Below are positions 53,706 through 62,063 of a stretch of DNA of 64,000 bases, in pieces. Position numbers and translations under genes: made by a program. Position 1 is the stretch's first letter. The number at the start of each line of letters is the position of its first letter. The notes under the pieces are model-generated. The model saw only the letters and a program-made list of their open reading frames with translations. It was not told where the DNA came from and did no database searches. Origin of the DNA: DATMNR01 sp963702765 (lineage in GTDB: Bacteria; Chloroflexota; Ktedonobacteria; Ktedonobacterales; Ktedonobacteraceae); NCBI GenBank assembly GCA_963702765.1, contig CAVPEB010000071.1:1-64000 (forward strand). Reading direction: 5' to 3'.

Positions 53706-54247
53706 TATTCGACCTCCGAACCGGGTTGCGAAAAAACGGGATCTTCGGCAGCAAGCTCTTGTTCAACCTGTTGCTGGTAGAATGCAAGCTCTTGCTCATT
53801 GATATTCGCGGAATCTGCTCTATCAGTATCACCAGGTTCTTTACCAGCGTGCGATTGCCAGCTTCGCAGGACAAAAAAGACTAACAGCGCTCCACCTATC
53901 ATCAATGCGATAGGAATGATCCAGGCCAGTAGTGTGATGCCTTGCATTGGAGGCGATAAAAGGATACGGTCGCCATAGCGCGACACGAAATACTGAATTA
54001 CTTCTTGCTCAGATTTCCCTGATTGCAGTTGCTGGCGAATAATGCCGCGCATTTGTAATGACAATATTGCCGGAGAGTCAGCCACAGATTCGCCCTGGCA
54101 GACCAGACACTTCAACTGCGAAGCCACATCATGCACGCGTTGATCCAATGTCTGCCTAGAAGGCGAGACGAGCAACGCATAGAGCCAGATGGAGCTGATG
54201 ACTGCCACGATGCCCAGAAATAGAAGCAGAGATTGTCGCTTGCTCAT
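53705..54247 (-). CDS. ccmH: Cytochrome c maturation protein CcmH
   Basis: A 180-aa thiol reductase-like subunit. N-terminal helix, then LKCLVCQGESV (Cys47, Cys50), the conserved LRCxxCQ motif, then a second helix near 105-125 and a charged C-terminal segment. It works with CcmF and CcmG to keep apocytochrome CxxCH thiols reduced. Overlaps ccmF and ccmI. Confidence 0.92.
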   Translation of the reverse strand: MSKRQSLLLFLGIVAVISSIWLYALLVSPSRQTLDQRVHDVASQLKCLVCQGESVADSPAILSLQMRGIIRQQLQSGKSEQEVIQYFVSRYGDRILLSPPMQGITLLAWIIPIALMIGGALLVFFVLRSWQSHAGKEPGDTDRADSANINEQELAFYQQQVEQELAAEDPVFSQPGSEVE

Positions 54248-56325
54248 TGTGTGCCCTCTTGGTTATGATTGGCGAGGTCAATGATATCCAGTGAGGTCGA
54301 TGCAAGCGTCCCTCCTCCGGTCGATACAACCCCTACCGGATCATGAAATTGCATTGCTTCTGGCTCGATGAGAGCAACGGATCGTTTTTTTCTTGGCGGC
54401 CACCAGCATATGATACCACCGAGGAGCATAACGATTCCTCCTGACCAGACAAGGGGAACAAGAGGGTTCACAAAGACGCGAATGGTAGCCTGGGAAACAC
54501 CATTCCAGTCGGCAAGAAAAACGTAGAGATCTGTGAGATTATAGGTTGTGATGGAGATCAGGCTTGTAGGCTGATCCGCAAAACTGGTATAGAGCTGGCG
54601 TCCCGGATAAATAAACTGTTGTAGCTGCCCATCGTGCCAGACCTGTAACTGTGCTGTCAAAATTTCTACATCTGGATAGGTTCTATCGATATTGCCAAAA
54701 TAGACGAGTTTATAACCTGCCACATTCATTTCTTGCCCTGGTTTGAGCACAGCATCTTGCTGAACCTGGAAGAAGTGCGAACCGATGATTCCCACAGCGA
54801 GCATTACCAGTCCCAAATGTACCAGATAACCACCATAACGCTGCCGGTAGCGATCGAAAAGCATATAGAGGGCAACAGGGTAAGACTCTCCATGACGGTG
54901 CCTCACACGCACGCCACGCCACATTTCGTAGAGAATGGCGCAAGCTGTAAAAGAGCAAACTGCGAAGGCGATGTTCGCCCAGACATCGCGAATACCCAAA
55001 AGTGGGAGCACGGCAGCACATATAGCCGCTGCAAGCGCTGGAATACCCATGTTACGACGTAAAGCGCGTGTAGAGGTGCGTCTCCACGCCAGTAATGGCC
55101 CTATTCCCATAACGAGAATGAGAGCAATAAAGATTGGCCCATCGACCTGGTTATAAAATGGTGGTCCAACAGTGAGAGTTTGCTGGCGAACTGCATCTGA
55201 AACAAGCGGGAAAAGTGTGCCCCAGAGTGTTGCGAACGTTATACCAACGAGCAGGAGATTGTTGAGCAAAAAACTTCCTTCACGCGATATTACCGAATCA
55301 AATTCTTGTTCTGGCTGTAGCTTTGGCAAGCGAAATATGAAAAGGGCAATACTCGACAAAATCACGATGCAGAGGAATGCTAGAAAATATGCACCGATCG
55401 ATGAATAGGCAAACGAGTGGACGGAGCTGATAATGCCGCTACGCACCTCAAACGTGCCAAAGATCGAGAGAGCAAAGGAGGCGATAACCAGGCTCAGGTT
55501 CCAGACCTTGAGCATACCCCTGCGTTCTTGCACCATCGCTGAGTGGAGAAACGCTGTAGCGGTTAACCACGGGAACAGCGCTGCATTCTCTACCGGGTCC
55601 CAGCCCCAATATCCACCCCACCCCAGGACATGATAGGCCCACCATGCTCCTAACACAAGTCCCAAAGTTTGGATTGACCACGCCGCTAGCATCCAACGAC
55701 GAATAGAGCGCAACCAGTCGCTATCGAGTTTGCCGGTTATCATGGCAGCAACCGCGAGAGCGAAGGGCACTGAAAAGCTCATATAACCCATCAAAAGCAT
55801 TGGAGGATGAATCAGCATGCCGGGATCCATCAGGAGTGGATTCAGACCCACTCCATCAGCTAATGGCACTGGCAGGCGCACAAAAGGACTGCTAACAGTC
55901 GCAAGGACTATCAGAAGAAAAGTCTCAATGCCCATCAAGGTTGCAATTGTGTAGGGTACAAGCACAGTGGGAGCGCGTTTCGCTGAAAATACAAATATTG
56001 CAGAGAAGATAGACAGCATTAAAGCCCAGTATAAGAGAGAACCTTCTTGTCCACCATAAAAAGCCGAGATTGTATAATACCAGGGCATCGCCAGGCTTGA
56101 ATGTTGCGCAACGTAACTCAATCCAAAATCATGTGTGAGAAATGAAGCAACGAGAGCGGCTGACGCCAGGATCAGAAAAAAAGCAACAGCTAGCACACTT
56201 CGTTTAGCGCTGGTAACGAGTTGGGGTAGCCCACGAAATGCCCCCAATGGGGCGACAACCATCGTGTAGATGGCAAATCCTAAAGCGAGTATGAGTGAGA
56301 TAACACCTATATCGGAGAAATACAC
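54244..56325 (-). CDS. ccmF: Haem lyase subunit CcmF
   Basis: About 693 aa and 15 membrane helices. The WWD domain GWGGYWGWDPVENAALFPWL is conserved, and haem-ligand His residues lie in HPPMLLMGY and HSAMVQERRG. The longer frame from 56496 overlaps ccmE and is unlikely; the GTG at 56325, preceded by AGGAAAAGG, fits the usual N-terminus (VYFSDIGVISLILALGFAIY). CcmF ligates haem to apocytochrome c together with CcmH. Confidence 0.92.
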   Translation of the reverse strand: MYFSDIGVISLILALGFAIYTMVVAPLGAFRGLPQLVTSAKRSVLAVAFFLILASAALVASFLTHDFGLSYVAQHSSLAMPWYYTISAFYGGQEGSLLYWALMLSIFSAIFVFSAKRAPTVLVPYTIATLMGIETFLLIVLATVSSPFVRLPVPLADGVGLNPLLMDPGMLIHPPMLLMGYMSFSVPFALAVAAMITGKLDSDWLRSIRRWMLAAWSIQTLGLVLGAWWAYHVLGWGGYWGWDPVENAALFPWLTATAFLHSAMVQERRGMLKVWNLSLVIASFALSIFGTFEVRSGIISSVHSFAYSSIGAYFLAFLCIVILSSIALFIFRLPKLQPEQEFDSVISREGSFLLNNLLLVGITFATLWGTLFPLVSDAVRQQTLTVGPPFYNQVDGPIFIALILVMGIGPLLAWRRTSTRALRRNMGIPALAAAICAAVLPLLGIRDVWANIAFAVCSFTACAILYEMWRGVRVRHRHGESYPVALYMLFDRYRQRYGGYLVHLGLVMLAVGIIGSHFFQVQQDAVLKPGQEMNVAGYKLVYFGNIDRTYPDVEILTAQLQVWHDGQLQQFIYPGRQLYTSFADQPTSLISITTYNLTDLYVFLADWNGVSQATIRVFVNPLVPLVWSGGIVMLLGGIICWWPPRKKRSVALIEPEAMQFHDPVGVVSTGGGTLASTSLDIIDLANHNQEGTQ

Positions 56326-56398
56326 GATAAAACCTTTTCCTATCGTCTTGCCTGACTGCAAAGCAGTAGACGTTGGCAAGGCGGGTAAGAACCGTAAA

Positions 56399-56851
56399 TT
56401 ATGGCCCTGGTGTCGCAGTTTGAAACTTTGATGGGCATTTCGCAAGTAGCGTTTGAGCCTGGAATGGACCCTGGCCAGTATAACGGCCTTCGACAACTAC
56501 CGTGATGCCAGGGCGAAAGATATCGGGCACGATCCCACTATAAACGACAGGGAGCGTATGTCCACCATCTGTAATGGTAAAACGAACCTGTTGTAGTTGA
56601 TCGTTGTGTACAATTGTTCCCGCTTGCACATCCCCGGCAACACGAACCGATTGCGAACTACAGATAGAGCAGTGCTTCAGCTCAGAGACTGTAAAATAGT
56701 ACACAGCATCAGCCTGTGTATTGGCATATACAAGATAGACCACGGCTCCCAGAATAGCAAGCCCACCCAGAATGAATGCTATCGGCAATCTTCTACGACG
56801 GCCCGGTAATGGCTTCTCTTCTTCCTGATCCATACTCACAACAGTTTGCAT
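56399..56851 (-). CDS. ccmE: Haem chaperone CcmE, Cys-type variant
   Basis: About 150 aa: membrane anchor (LPIAFILGGLAILGAVVYLVY), then an OB-fold (VRVAGDVQAG ... DGGHTLPVVYSGIVPDIF). The haem-attachment motif is CPSKF near residue 139, where enteric CcmE has HxxxY and the Desulfovibrio-type variant has CxxxY. Here the tyrosine is also replaced by Phe (codon TTT). The start at 56851 is preferred over 56866. CcmE holds haem covalently and transfers it to CcmF. Confidence 0.88.
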   Translation of the reverse strand: MQTVVSMDQEEEKPLPGRRRRLPIAFILGGLAILGAVVYLVYANTQADAVYYFTVSELKHCSICSSQSVRVAGDVQAGTIVHNDQLQQVRFTITDGGHTLPVVYSGIVPDIFRPGITVVVEGRYTGQGPFQAQTLLAKCPSKFQTATPGP

Positions 56852-56890
56852 GGTACGACCTTCCAAAAGACCTGAAAATACTATTGACTT

Positions 56891-57352
56891 TTACATGGGT
56901 GCAATAGTCGCCTCGAACATTCCATTGAGGAGTGCACCAAGTAAAAATACAAATATACCTAGAGCTAGCATGAGCTGCGGCGCGACTTTGGAAAAACGCG
57001 TTGTACGCTTTGCCAGTTTACGCACGCCGCTCTGTCCAAGATATATAGCTAATACGAACATGCCCAGTGCAGCGATAATCTTTATACCTAAGACAGTTAA
57101 ATAAGGCCAGCCGAGAGATGTCGTCGTCAGGCGATCAAACATCATATAGGCACCGCTCAACAAAAGCACTCCTACACAAATATTCACCATACTCCGAAAA
57201 AGTGTGGCAATCTGTGTGTATATTTCAGGAGCAGCCCCTCCAATACGTAATGCAGGTAGGATTACCACAAGATACATGATACTCCCACCAACCCATGCTG
57301 CTGCGGCCACTAAATGAGCAGTCCTGACAATCAAACGAATTTCAAACATCAA
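56891..57352 (-). CDS. CopD-like integral membrane protein
   Basis: A 153-aa four-helix membrane protein (VRTAHLVAAAAWVGGSIMYL with His, as in CopD-type proteins; FRSMVNICVGVLLLSGAYMM). Its role is unknown; proteins of this type occur in haem and copper loci. Located between tlpA and ccmE in the same direction. Confidence 0.75.
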   Translation of the reverse strand: MMFEIRLIVRTAHLVAAAAWVGGSIMYLVVILPALRIGGAAPEIYTQIATLFRSMVNICVGVLLLSGAYMMFDRLTTTSLGWPYLTVLGIKIIAALGMFVLAIYLGQSGVRKLAKRTTRFSKVAPQLMLALGIFVFLLGALLNGMFEATIAPM

Positions 57353-57418
57353 GTTACCTGGCTACAGATTTCTTGCGCACGCGTATGCAAATATGCACGG
57401 CGTTTGCAGGATGCCCAA

Positions 57419-57438
57419 GGCGGGGGCAAGCCCCTGCC
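57419..57438. repeat. GC-rich hairpin repeat
   Basis: GGCGGGGGCAAGCCCCTGCC, a perfect 8-bp-arm hairpin flanked by CAAGG and GTAC, in the intergenic region just after the TlpA gene. It may act as a terminator or as a repeat of the GTAGG family seen elsewhere. Confidence 0.6.
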
Positions 57439-57449
57439 GTACATTTCCG

Positions 57450-58085
57450 TTAGCGCGTAATCAATTGCAAGTTGCTCTGAAATGTCTGCTCGGTAATCTC
57501 AGCTATTACTCTACTGACAACCACTCCCTGGCGGTTGATAAAAAGAGTCTCAGGTGTAGCTGTCACTCCATAGCTAATGGCAGTTGAGCCACTCACATCT
57601 AAGACATTCTGGTAAGTGACGCCATATTTCTTTAAGAAACTTACCCCATCACCCTTCAAATCCTGAAAGTCGATGCCAATTAAGACAACACCTTGAGGCT
57701 TCACCTTTTGCCACATTGACTGCAAGAGATGCGCTTCATCCATACACGGCAAGCAGGTTGAATTCCAGACATTCAGAATGACCGGTTTTCCCTTGAAACT
57801 CGATAGAGATACCGGTGCATCAGGATGCACGTTGAGTGCATCCAACGTAAAATTCGGTGCAGAATGGCCAATGAGCGGATCATTCGTATTTGTCTGACCT
57901 GAGCCCTGGGTGGTAGTCTGAGCAGGCGTCAGCAATTGTGTCCAAAGAAATGCAAGCACGACAATATTCAACGCCGTTACAGCGCTGAATATAATAATGC
58001 TGCGCTTCCGCGAACGTTTTTTCTTTGGAACTGATTCTTGTTTTTCTGCCTGTGCAATGTCAGGCTCTGTTCTTTTATCTTCCAT
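57450..58085 (-). CDS. TlpA/CcmG-like thioredoxin
   Basis: A 211-aa membrane-anchored thioredoxin-fold reductase. Basic N-terminus, one helix (IIIFSAVTALNIVVLAFLW), then a TlpA domain with the redox motif CLPC in WNSTCLPCMDEAH and cis-Pro in YGVTATPETLFI. Reduces CcmH or apocytochrome c outside the cytoplasm; first gene of the ccm group. The last residues lie before a GC hairpin. Confidence 0.9.
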   Translation of the reverse strand: MEDKRTEPDIAQAEKQESVPKKKRSRKRSIIIFSAVTALNIVVLAFLWTQLLTPAQTTTQGSGQTNTNDPLIGHSAPNFTLDALNVHPDAPVSLSSFKGKPVILNVWNSTCLPCMDEAHLLQSMWQKVKPQGVVLIGIDFQDLKGDGVSFLKKYGVTYQNVLDVSGSTAISYGVTATPETLFINRQGVVVSRVIAEITEQTFQSNLQLITR

Positions 58086-58216
58086 GCTTCTACAGTGTTT
58101 TCCACAGGTTAGATGATACCAGATTGATTATTGTGTGTCGGCCTGATAACTGACTTGCAGCCTGGGAAGCATTCCTTACAAGAGCCTGAATAATCAGTAG
58201 AGTTCGCTTAGCCCAC

Positions 58217-58822
58217 TTAAACGGCTATCGGCTCAGGCTCTGTTTTTGTGCCAAGTGTCCACAATAACAGGGCCGTAAGTAGAACCAGAAGACCCAACGC
58301 GCTGATGGTAATTTGGGTCATCAGGCCAATCAATGAGAGGAGCAGGCCAGCAGCAGTGATCAAAGGCCAGATACTTGTAATCGGGGTTACGGTGCGACTA
58401 GCAAGCTGTTGTTCCTGCATGGCAACTGAATTGCTTTCTTTACCTGTGCGTTGTATCTGCTCAATAGTCGCATGCAAAGTGCGTGCATCAAAAGGCTTGG
58501 CCAGGCATGTTATAGATGTCTGTGAACTTCGCTGGTAATTGTCGCCTGTTATGAGGCAGTCCCAGGTCAGAACGATGAGAGGGATAATAGAAAAATGTGG
58601 ATGTGACTGGAATATCGAAAGAAGAGCATGGTTGCTTCCCACTTCACCATCAATATCGAGTACTATCACATCCGGAAGTTGCGCGTTGAGAACTGGTATG
58701 CCTGTAGGTGAACTGGCCTCGATAACATGCATATCCCGATACTGCAATCCAAGCGTAATCAATCGCCGCAATGACATATCGGATTCAATCAGGAGTACGG
58801 TTTGCTTTCTTCCCTGATGCAT
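58217..58822 (-). CDS. Membrane-anchored response regulator receiver protein
   Basis: About 201 aa. Receiver domain (residues about 6-125) with the phosphoacceptor Asp in DVIVLDIDG and Lys in CLAKPFDA; two adjacent membrane helices at the C-terminus (IWPLITAAGLLLSLIGLMTQ; ISALGLLVLLTALLLWTLG). There is no DNA-binding output domain. Start ATG at 58822 has GAAGAGG upstream; ATG at 58855 and 58909 are alternatives. A REC domain tethered to the membrane is unusual; partner kinase not seen. Confidence 0.75.
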   Translation of the reverse strand: MHQGRKQTVLLIESDMSLRRLITLGLQYRDMHVIEASSPTGIPVLNAQLPDVIVLDIDGEVGSNHALLSIFQSHPHFSIIPLIVLTWDCLITGDNYQRSSQTSITCLAKPFDARTLHATIEQIQRTGKESNSVAMQEQQLASRTVTPITSIWPLITAAGLLLSLIGLMTQITISALGLLVLLTALLLWTLGTKTEPEPIAV

Positions 58823-59445
58823 GTCAACCTCTTCATAAAGTGCTGAATTCGTCATACTACGCGTATTTCTACTGGTGTGACCTTTATCGAGAGAATACCT
58901 CCTATACATTACGATTGCTTTGATAAATACGGCATATCCCTTACAATATCCTGAATAAATACAAAGCCAGCAAATTCATCATATATCAGGTAGTTCAGGT
59001 TAAGAAATCTTAACCTGAACTTGGTACTTTACTGCTACAAACCCTCATGCATATGCAAATATGCTCTTTTGGCTGTGGTATTATCGCAACCGAACCAATA
59101 ATTCAATAAATATCAAAATGTTTCACATCAGTCTACAGTATTTCATCTGTAGCTGCCTCTTTATGAATATGATTGGCGCGTTGTCAAGGAACTGATTTTG
59201 TTTGTCTTGTATGCAGACTCTGCTAATGGCCTGCAAAAGGGTAAGCGCTTCCAGGATTAATCCAGTTGAAGCAACAAGAACAGGTACCTGTTTAGGGGTG
59301 TGACGCGCAGGATTCGACAACAGTGAGACGAAATGCTTCCACGATTGTGGTGAGCTTAGCATTGCTATGCTTAAAAACGGAATTTTCGACACTTATTTGG
59401 CATAGTTATGCAGGGATTTTAAGGAAAAGGAATAGGTAGGAAATT
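58823..59445. other. Intergenic region with a perfect inverted repeat
   Basis: No gene supported. At 58993-59020, GTTCAGGTTAAG-AAAT-CTTAACCTGAAC is a perfect 12-bp inverted repeat with a 4-base loop and no T-tract, more like a protein-binding operator or cruciform than a terminator. The rest is AT-rich. Confidence 0.55.
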
Positions 59446-60909
59446 ATGCGTAAGCTACGACGTAGTCCGTTCAGCACTCGACCAACACACCGCAAACGGT
59501 TCTCGCCTCTGATACTGGTTGGAATAGTTGTGTCTCTTGCTATTGCTCTCATCGGAGCTGGAGTCTTTGTACTCCCACATATAGGCACTCATGCTGCAGG
59601 TGGAGCAGCGACCGTGAACATGGATTGCACATTAATAGTGCCAACACAGCCACTTACGGCTCAAGGTCTGGCAACACCATATCAACTCGTAGCAACCAAT
59701 CCTGATAATGGACCTTGTAACGAGTCGAATCCCAACCAGGCAGTTTTTGTTCAGGGAGCGGTTATTGATCCCGCAACAGGCCATATTGCTATTTACAATC
59801 CGCTTGTGATAGATAAAGGCACAAAACCAGCAATTGCTCCTGTAGTGCCACAGCTTCCACCGGGCGGTATTGTTGCAATATGGGGTGGTGGCAACGACAA
59901 CAACACTACATTACGCGGTACTCATGGTAGCCTGGGACAGGGAAATTGTGTCAATGGCGTCAATGGCTCGATATTCGGGCAAGTATGGTACTGTAATGCT
60001 CCCGCATTCTTCCAGGCAGCCAATCAAGCCATCGCAGCAGGCAAGCTTGTGCCACCACCGTTGGGTAAAGCGAAGGATGGCTTGTCCTGCCCTTCTGTCC
60101 GTGATTTCTCCGTGGTTGACCAGGATCAGAGTGATAATGTAACCTCCGATTACCTGGTTACAAGTACCGGACAAACTGCGCAAGAGACCTCAGCCAACAT
60201 CGCCGCTTTGCCGAACGCAACCAGTGCAGCAAATGGCAGTGACAATCGTCTGCTGGACAGTTTTATAGATGTTGCGCTTGGCTGTACTCCCTGGATGGCT
60301 CCCGACCTGGCTGATCCAGGCCACATGGTGACAGCCCAGCCACTTAACGAACTACAGGCCGCAGCACACCAGGCTAATCCAATAGCACTTGTACCGGGAC
60401 ATGACCCAATGGTCCTGGTGGGTAACAGTAGCAATCTGGATAAGATCGATGCGTACCGTGTAGGAGTTGATCAGCCAATTGTGCAGAATCTACAAGCAGC
60501 TAGCACACGTCTCTATTGTACAAATCTGCTTGCCATTGGACCGCAGCGCATACTGCTAGATGCTCACATGACAAAAGTAATCCCTCCACCTGACCCGGCG
60601 GCAGCAAACACACTTTTCACCTTTCTGGCCCAGAGGTTCGTTGCAAGCTATGGCGCGGTAGCCCCAGGGCTTAACTGCGCGAAATTGATTGGCCAGCCTG
60701 ATCCTATCAGTGTGAAGACGGACGGAAATGGGGTGGCAGTTGATGCAACTATCAATGGTACAACGATTTACACACCCTTTGACTGCTCGATTAATGGCAC
60801 GGTATTGATGGGATGCTCTGGTACAACCACTATTAATGGGCAAACGTGCTCATTTGTATACGATAAGAATGCGCGCCAGGTAAATATAACCTGTCCAGCA
60901 GCGCAATAG
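59446..60909 (+). CDS. Large secreted protein of unknown function
   Basis: A 487-aa protein with a basic N-terminus, signal helix (LILVGIVVSLAIALIGAGVF) and Ala-rich cleavage region (THAAGG). The mature part is low in Lys, with several Cys (CTLIVPTQP, CNESN, CVNGVNG, CNAPAFF, CPSVRDF, CTPWMAP) that could form disulphides, and ends with CSFVYDKNARQVNITCPAAQ. Not recognised as an enzyme. AGGAAAAGGAATAGG lies upstream. It may be a cell-surface or hyphae-associated protein. Confidence 0.7.
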   Translation: MRKLRRSPFSTRPTHRKRFSPLILVGIVVSLAIALIGAGVFVLPHIGTHAAGGAATVNMDCTLIVPTQPLTAQGLATPYQLVATNPDNGPCNESNPNQAVFVQGAVIDPATGHIAIYNPLVIDKGTKPAIAPVVPQLPPGGIVAIWGGGNDNNTTLRGTHGSLGQGNCVNGVNGSIFGQVWYCNAPAFFQAANQAIAAGKLVPPPLGKAKDGLSCPSVRDFSVVDQDQSDNVTSDYLVTSTGQTAQETSANIAALPNATSAANGSDNRLLDSFIDVALGCTPWMAPDLADPGHMVTAQPLNELQAAAHQANPIALVPGHDPMVLVGNSSNLDKIDAYRVGVDQPIVQNLQAASTRLYCTNLLAIGPQRILLDAHMTKVIPPPDPAAANTLFTFLAQRFVASYGAVAPGLNCAKLIGQPDPISVKTDGNGVAVDATINGTTIYTPFDCSINGTVLMGCSGTTTINGQTCSFVYDKNARQVNITCPAAQ

Positions 60910-61113
60910 AACCATCTCTTAACGTTGTGAACATAGCGTAATTGTGATTCTTCTGTTATTTTTCCAGCCTGTTCTGTGAAAGATTTGAGAGAGTGTAGTG
61001 ATATGCTCCTAATGAAAGGTGGAAGTGGATGCATTATGCAAAGAGAGTGTTATAGCTAATCACTACATAAAATCCAGATGTGATGTGGTGAAAAGACAAA
61101 GGAGATGAGTACA

Positions 61114-61416
61114 ATGGCAGAAGAATTTACTATCAAAGAGTATGAGAGGGCGGAAGCTGAGTTGCGGACCAGTAAGCGGCATGAGAACTTTTACACCCAT
61201 GCAGCCTTATATGTGCTGATCAATGCTCTGTTGATCATAATCAACGTGGCTTTCATAACAGCATTTCCCTGGTGCCTCATTCCGCTCGTTCTCTGGGGCG
61301 TAGGCTTGCTTGCGCACTACTTCGAAGCTTTTGTCTGGGTAACCAATGACACCCAGACGTGGGAAGCAAAAATCGAATATCGTGCGCGCGAAATTCACAG
61401 TGGAAATATAGCGTAA
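61114..61416 (+). CDS. 2TM-domain small membrane protein
   Basis: About 100 aa. Two membrane helices (YTHAALYVLINALLIIINVA; FPWCLIPLVLWGVGLLAHYF) between charged ends, matching the small 2TM domain family found near histidine kinases and elsewhere. AAAGGAG precedes the ATG at 61114. Confidence 0.75.
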   Translation: MAEEFTIKEYERAEAELRTSKRHENFYTHAALYVLINALLIIINVAFITAFPWCLIPLVLWGVGLLAHYFEAFVWVTNDTQTWEAKIEYRAREIHSGNIA

Positions 61417-61479
61417 CCCGCAGGCTCTCTATTGAGATGCATGGCCTGTCGTGCTCCACTACACCTGAAAGGGCCAATC

Positions 61480-62061
61480 GTGGAAAAAAATATCATGTGG
61501 AAACCGTGGAGCGAGCCAGGCCTTGAGCATCTGTGCCTGCTGCGACAGGATGGAGGTATGCTCGCGAACAGTATTATTGTAGGAGTCAGTAATCGCATGC
61601 CGTTTCGTCTACACTACGAAATAACATGCGATTCAAATTGGAACGTAAAAGAACTGGACCTGGTACTTTTAAGTGGCAGCCATAAGAGTTTGAAGATACG
61701 GGCAGATGGACAGGGCCATTGGTTTACACACACGGGCGACCCTATCTCACGCCTTGATGGCTGCATTGACGTTGATATCTCTGCTACCCCTTTCACAAAC
61801 ACGCTTCCCATTCGTCGCCTTGAGCTTAAACCTGGCCAATCGGCTGAACTCCTTGTTGCTTATGTTTTGATACCAGAAATAGAACTGATGACTGATAAGC
61901 AGCGTTATACCTGTTTAGAATTGAATGCTCATGGTGGGTTGTACAAGTACGAGAGTATGGAGAGTGATTTCAAGGCCGAGTTGCCCGTCGATAGCGATGG
62001 ATTAGTGATAGATTACCCGGGTCTATTTAAGAGCATATGGCGATCTGAAGTACCGGCGTAA
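61480..62061 (+). CDS. DUF1089 putative glycolipid-binding protein
   Basis: About 193 aa. The pattern FRLHYEITCDSNWNVKELDL, LDGCIDVDISATPFTNTLPI and the RYTCLELN/YKYESM/DYPGLF landmarks match DUF1089. GAAAGG lies before the GTG at 61480, so that start is preferred over the ATG at 61432 and 61495. No signal peptide. Confidence 0.8.
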   Translation: MEKNIMWKPWSEPGLEHLCLLRQDGGMLANSIIVGVSNRMPFRLHYEITCDSNWNVKELDLVLLSGSHKSLKIRADGQGHWFTHTGDPISRLDGCIDVDISATPFTNTLPIRRLELKPGQSAELLVAYVLIPEIELMTDKQRYTCLELNAHGGLYKYESMESDFKAELPVDSDGLVIDYPGLFKSIWRSEVPA

Positions 62062-62063
62062 TC

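Noticed and set aside
54244..56496. CcmF with a 57-residue longer N-terminus
   Set aside because: The extension overlaps the ccmE coding end and is basic and unlike CcmF; GTG at 56325 fits the family.
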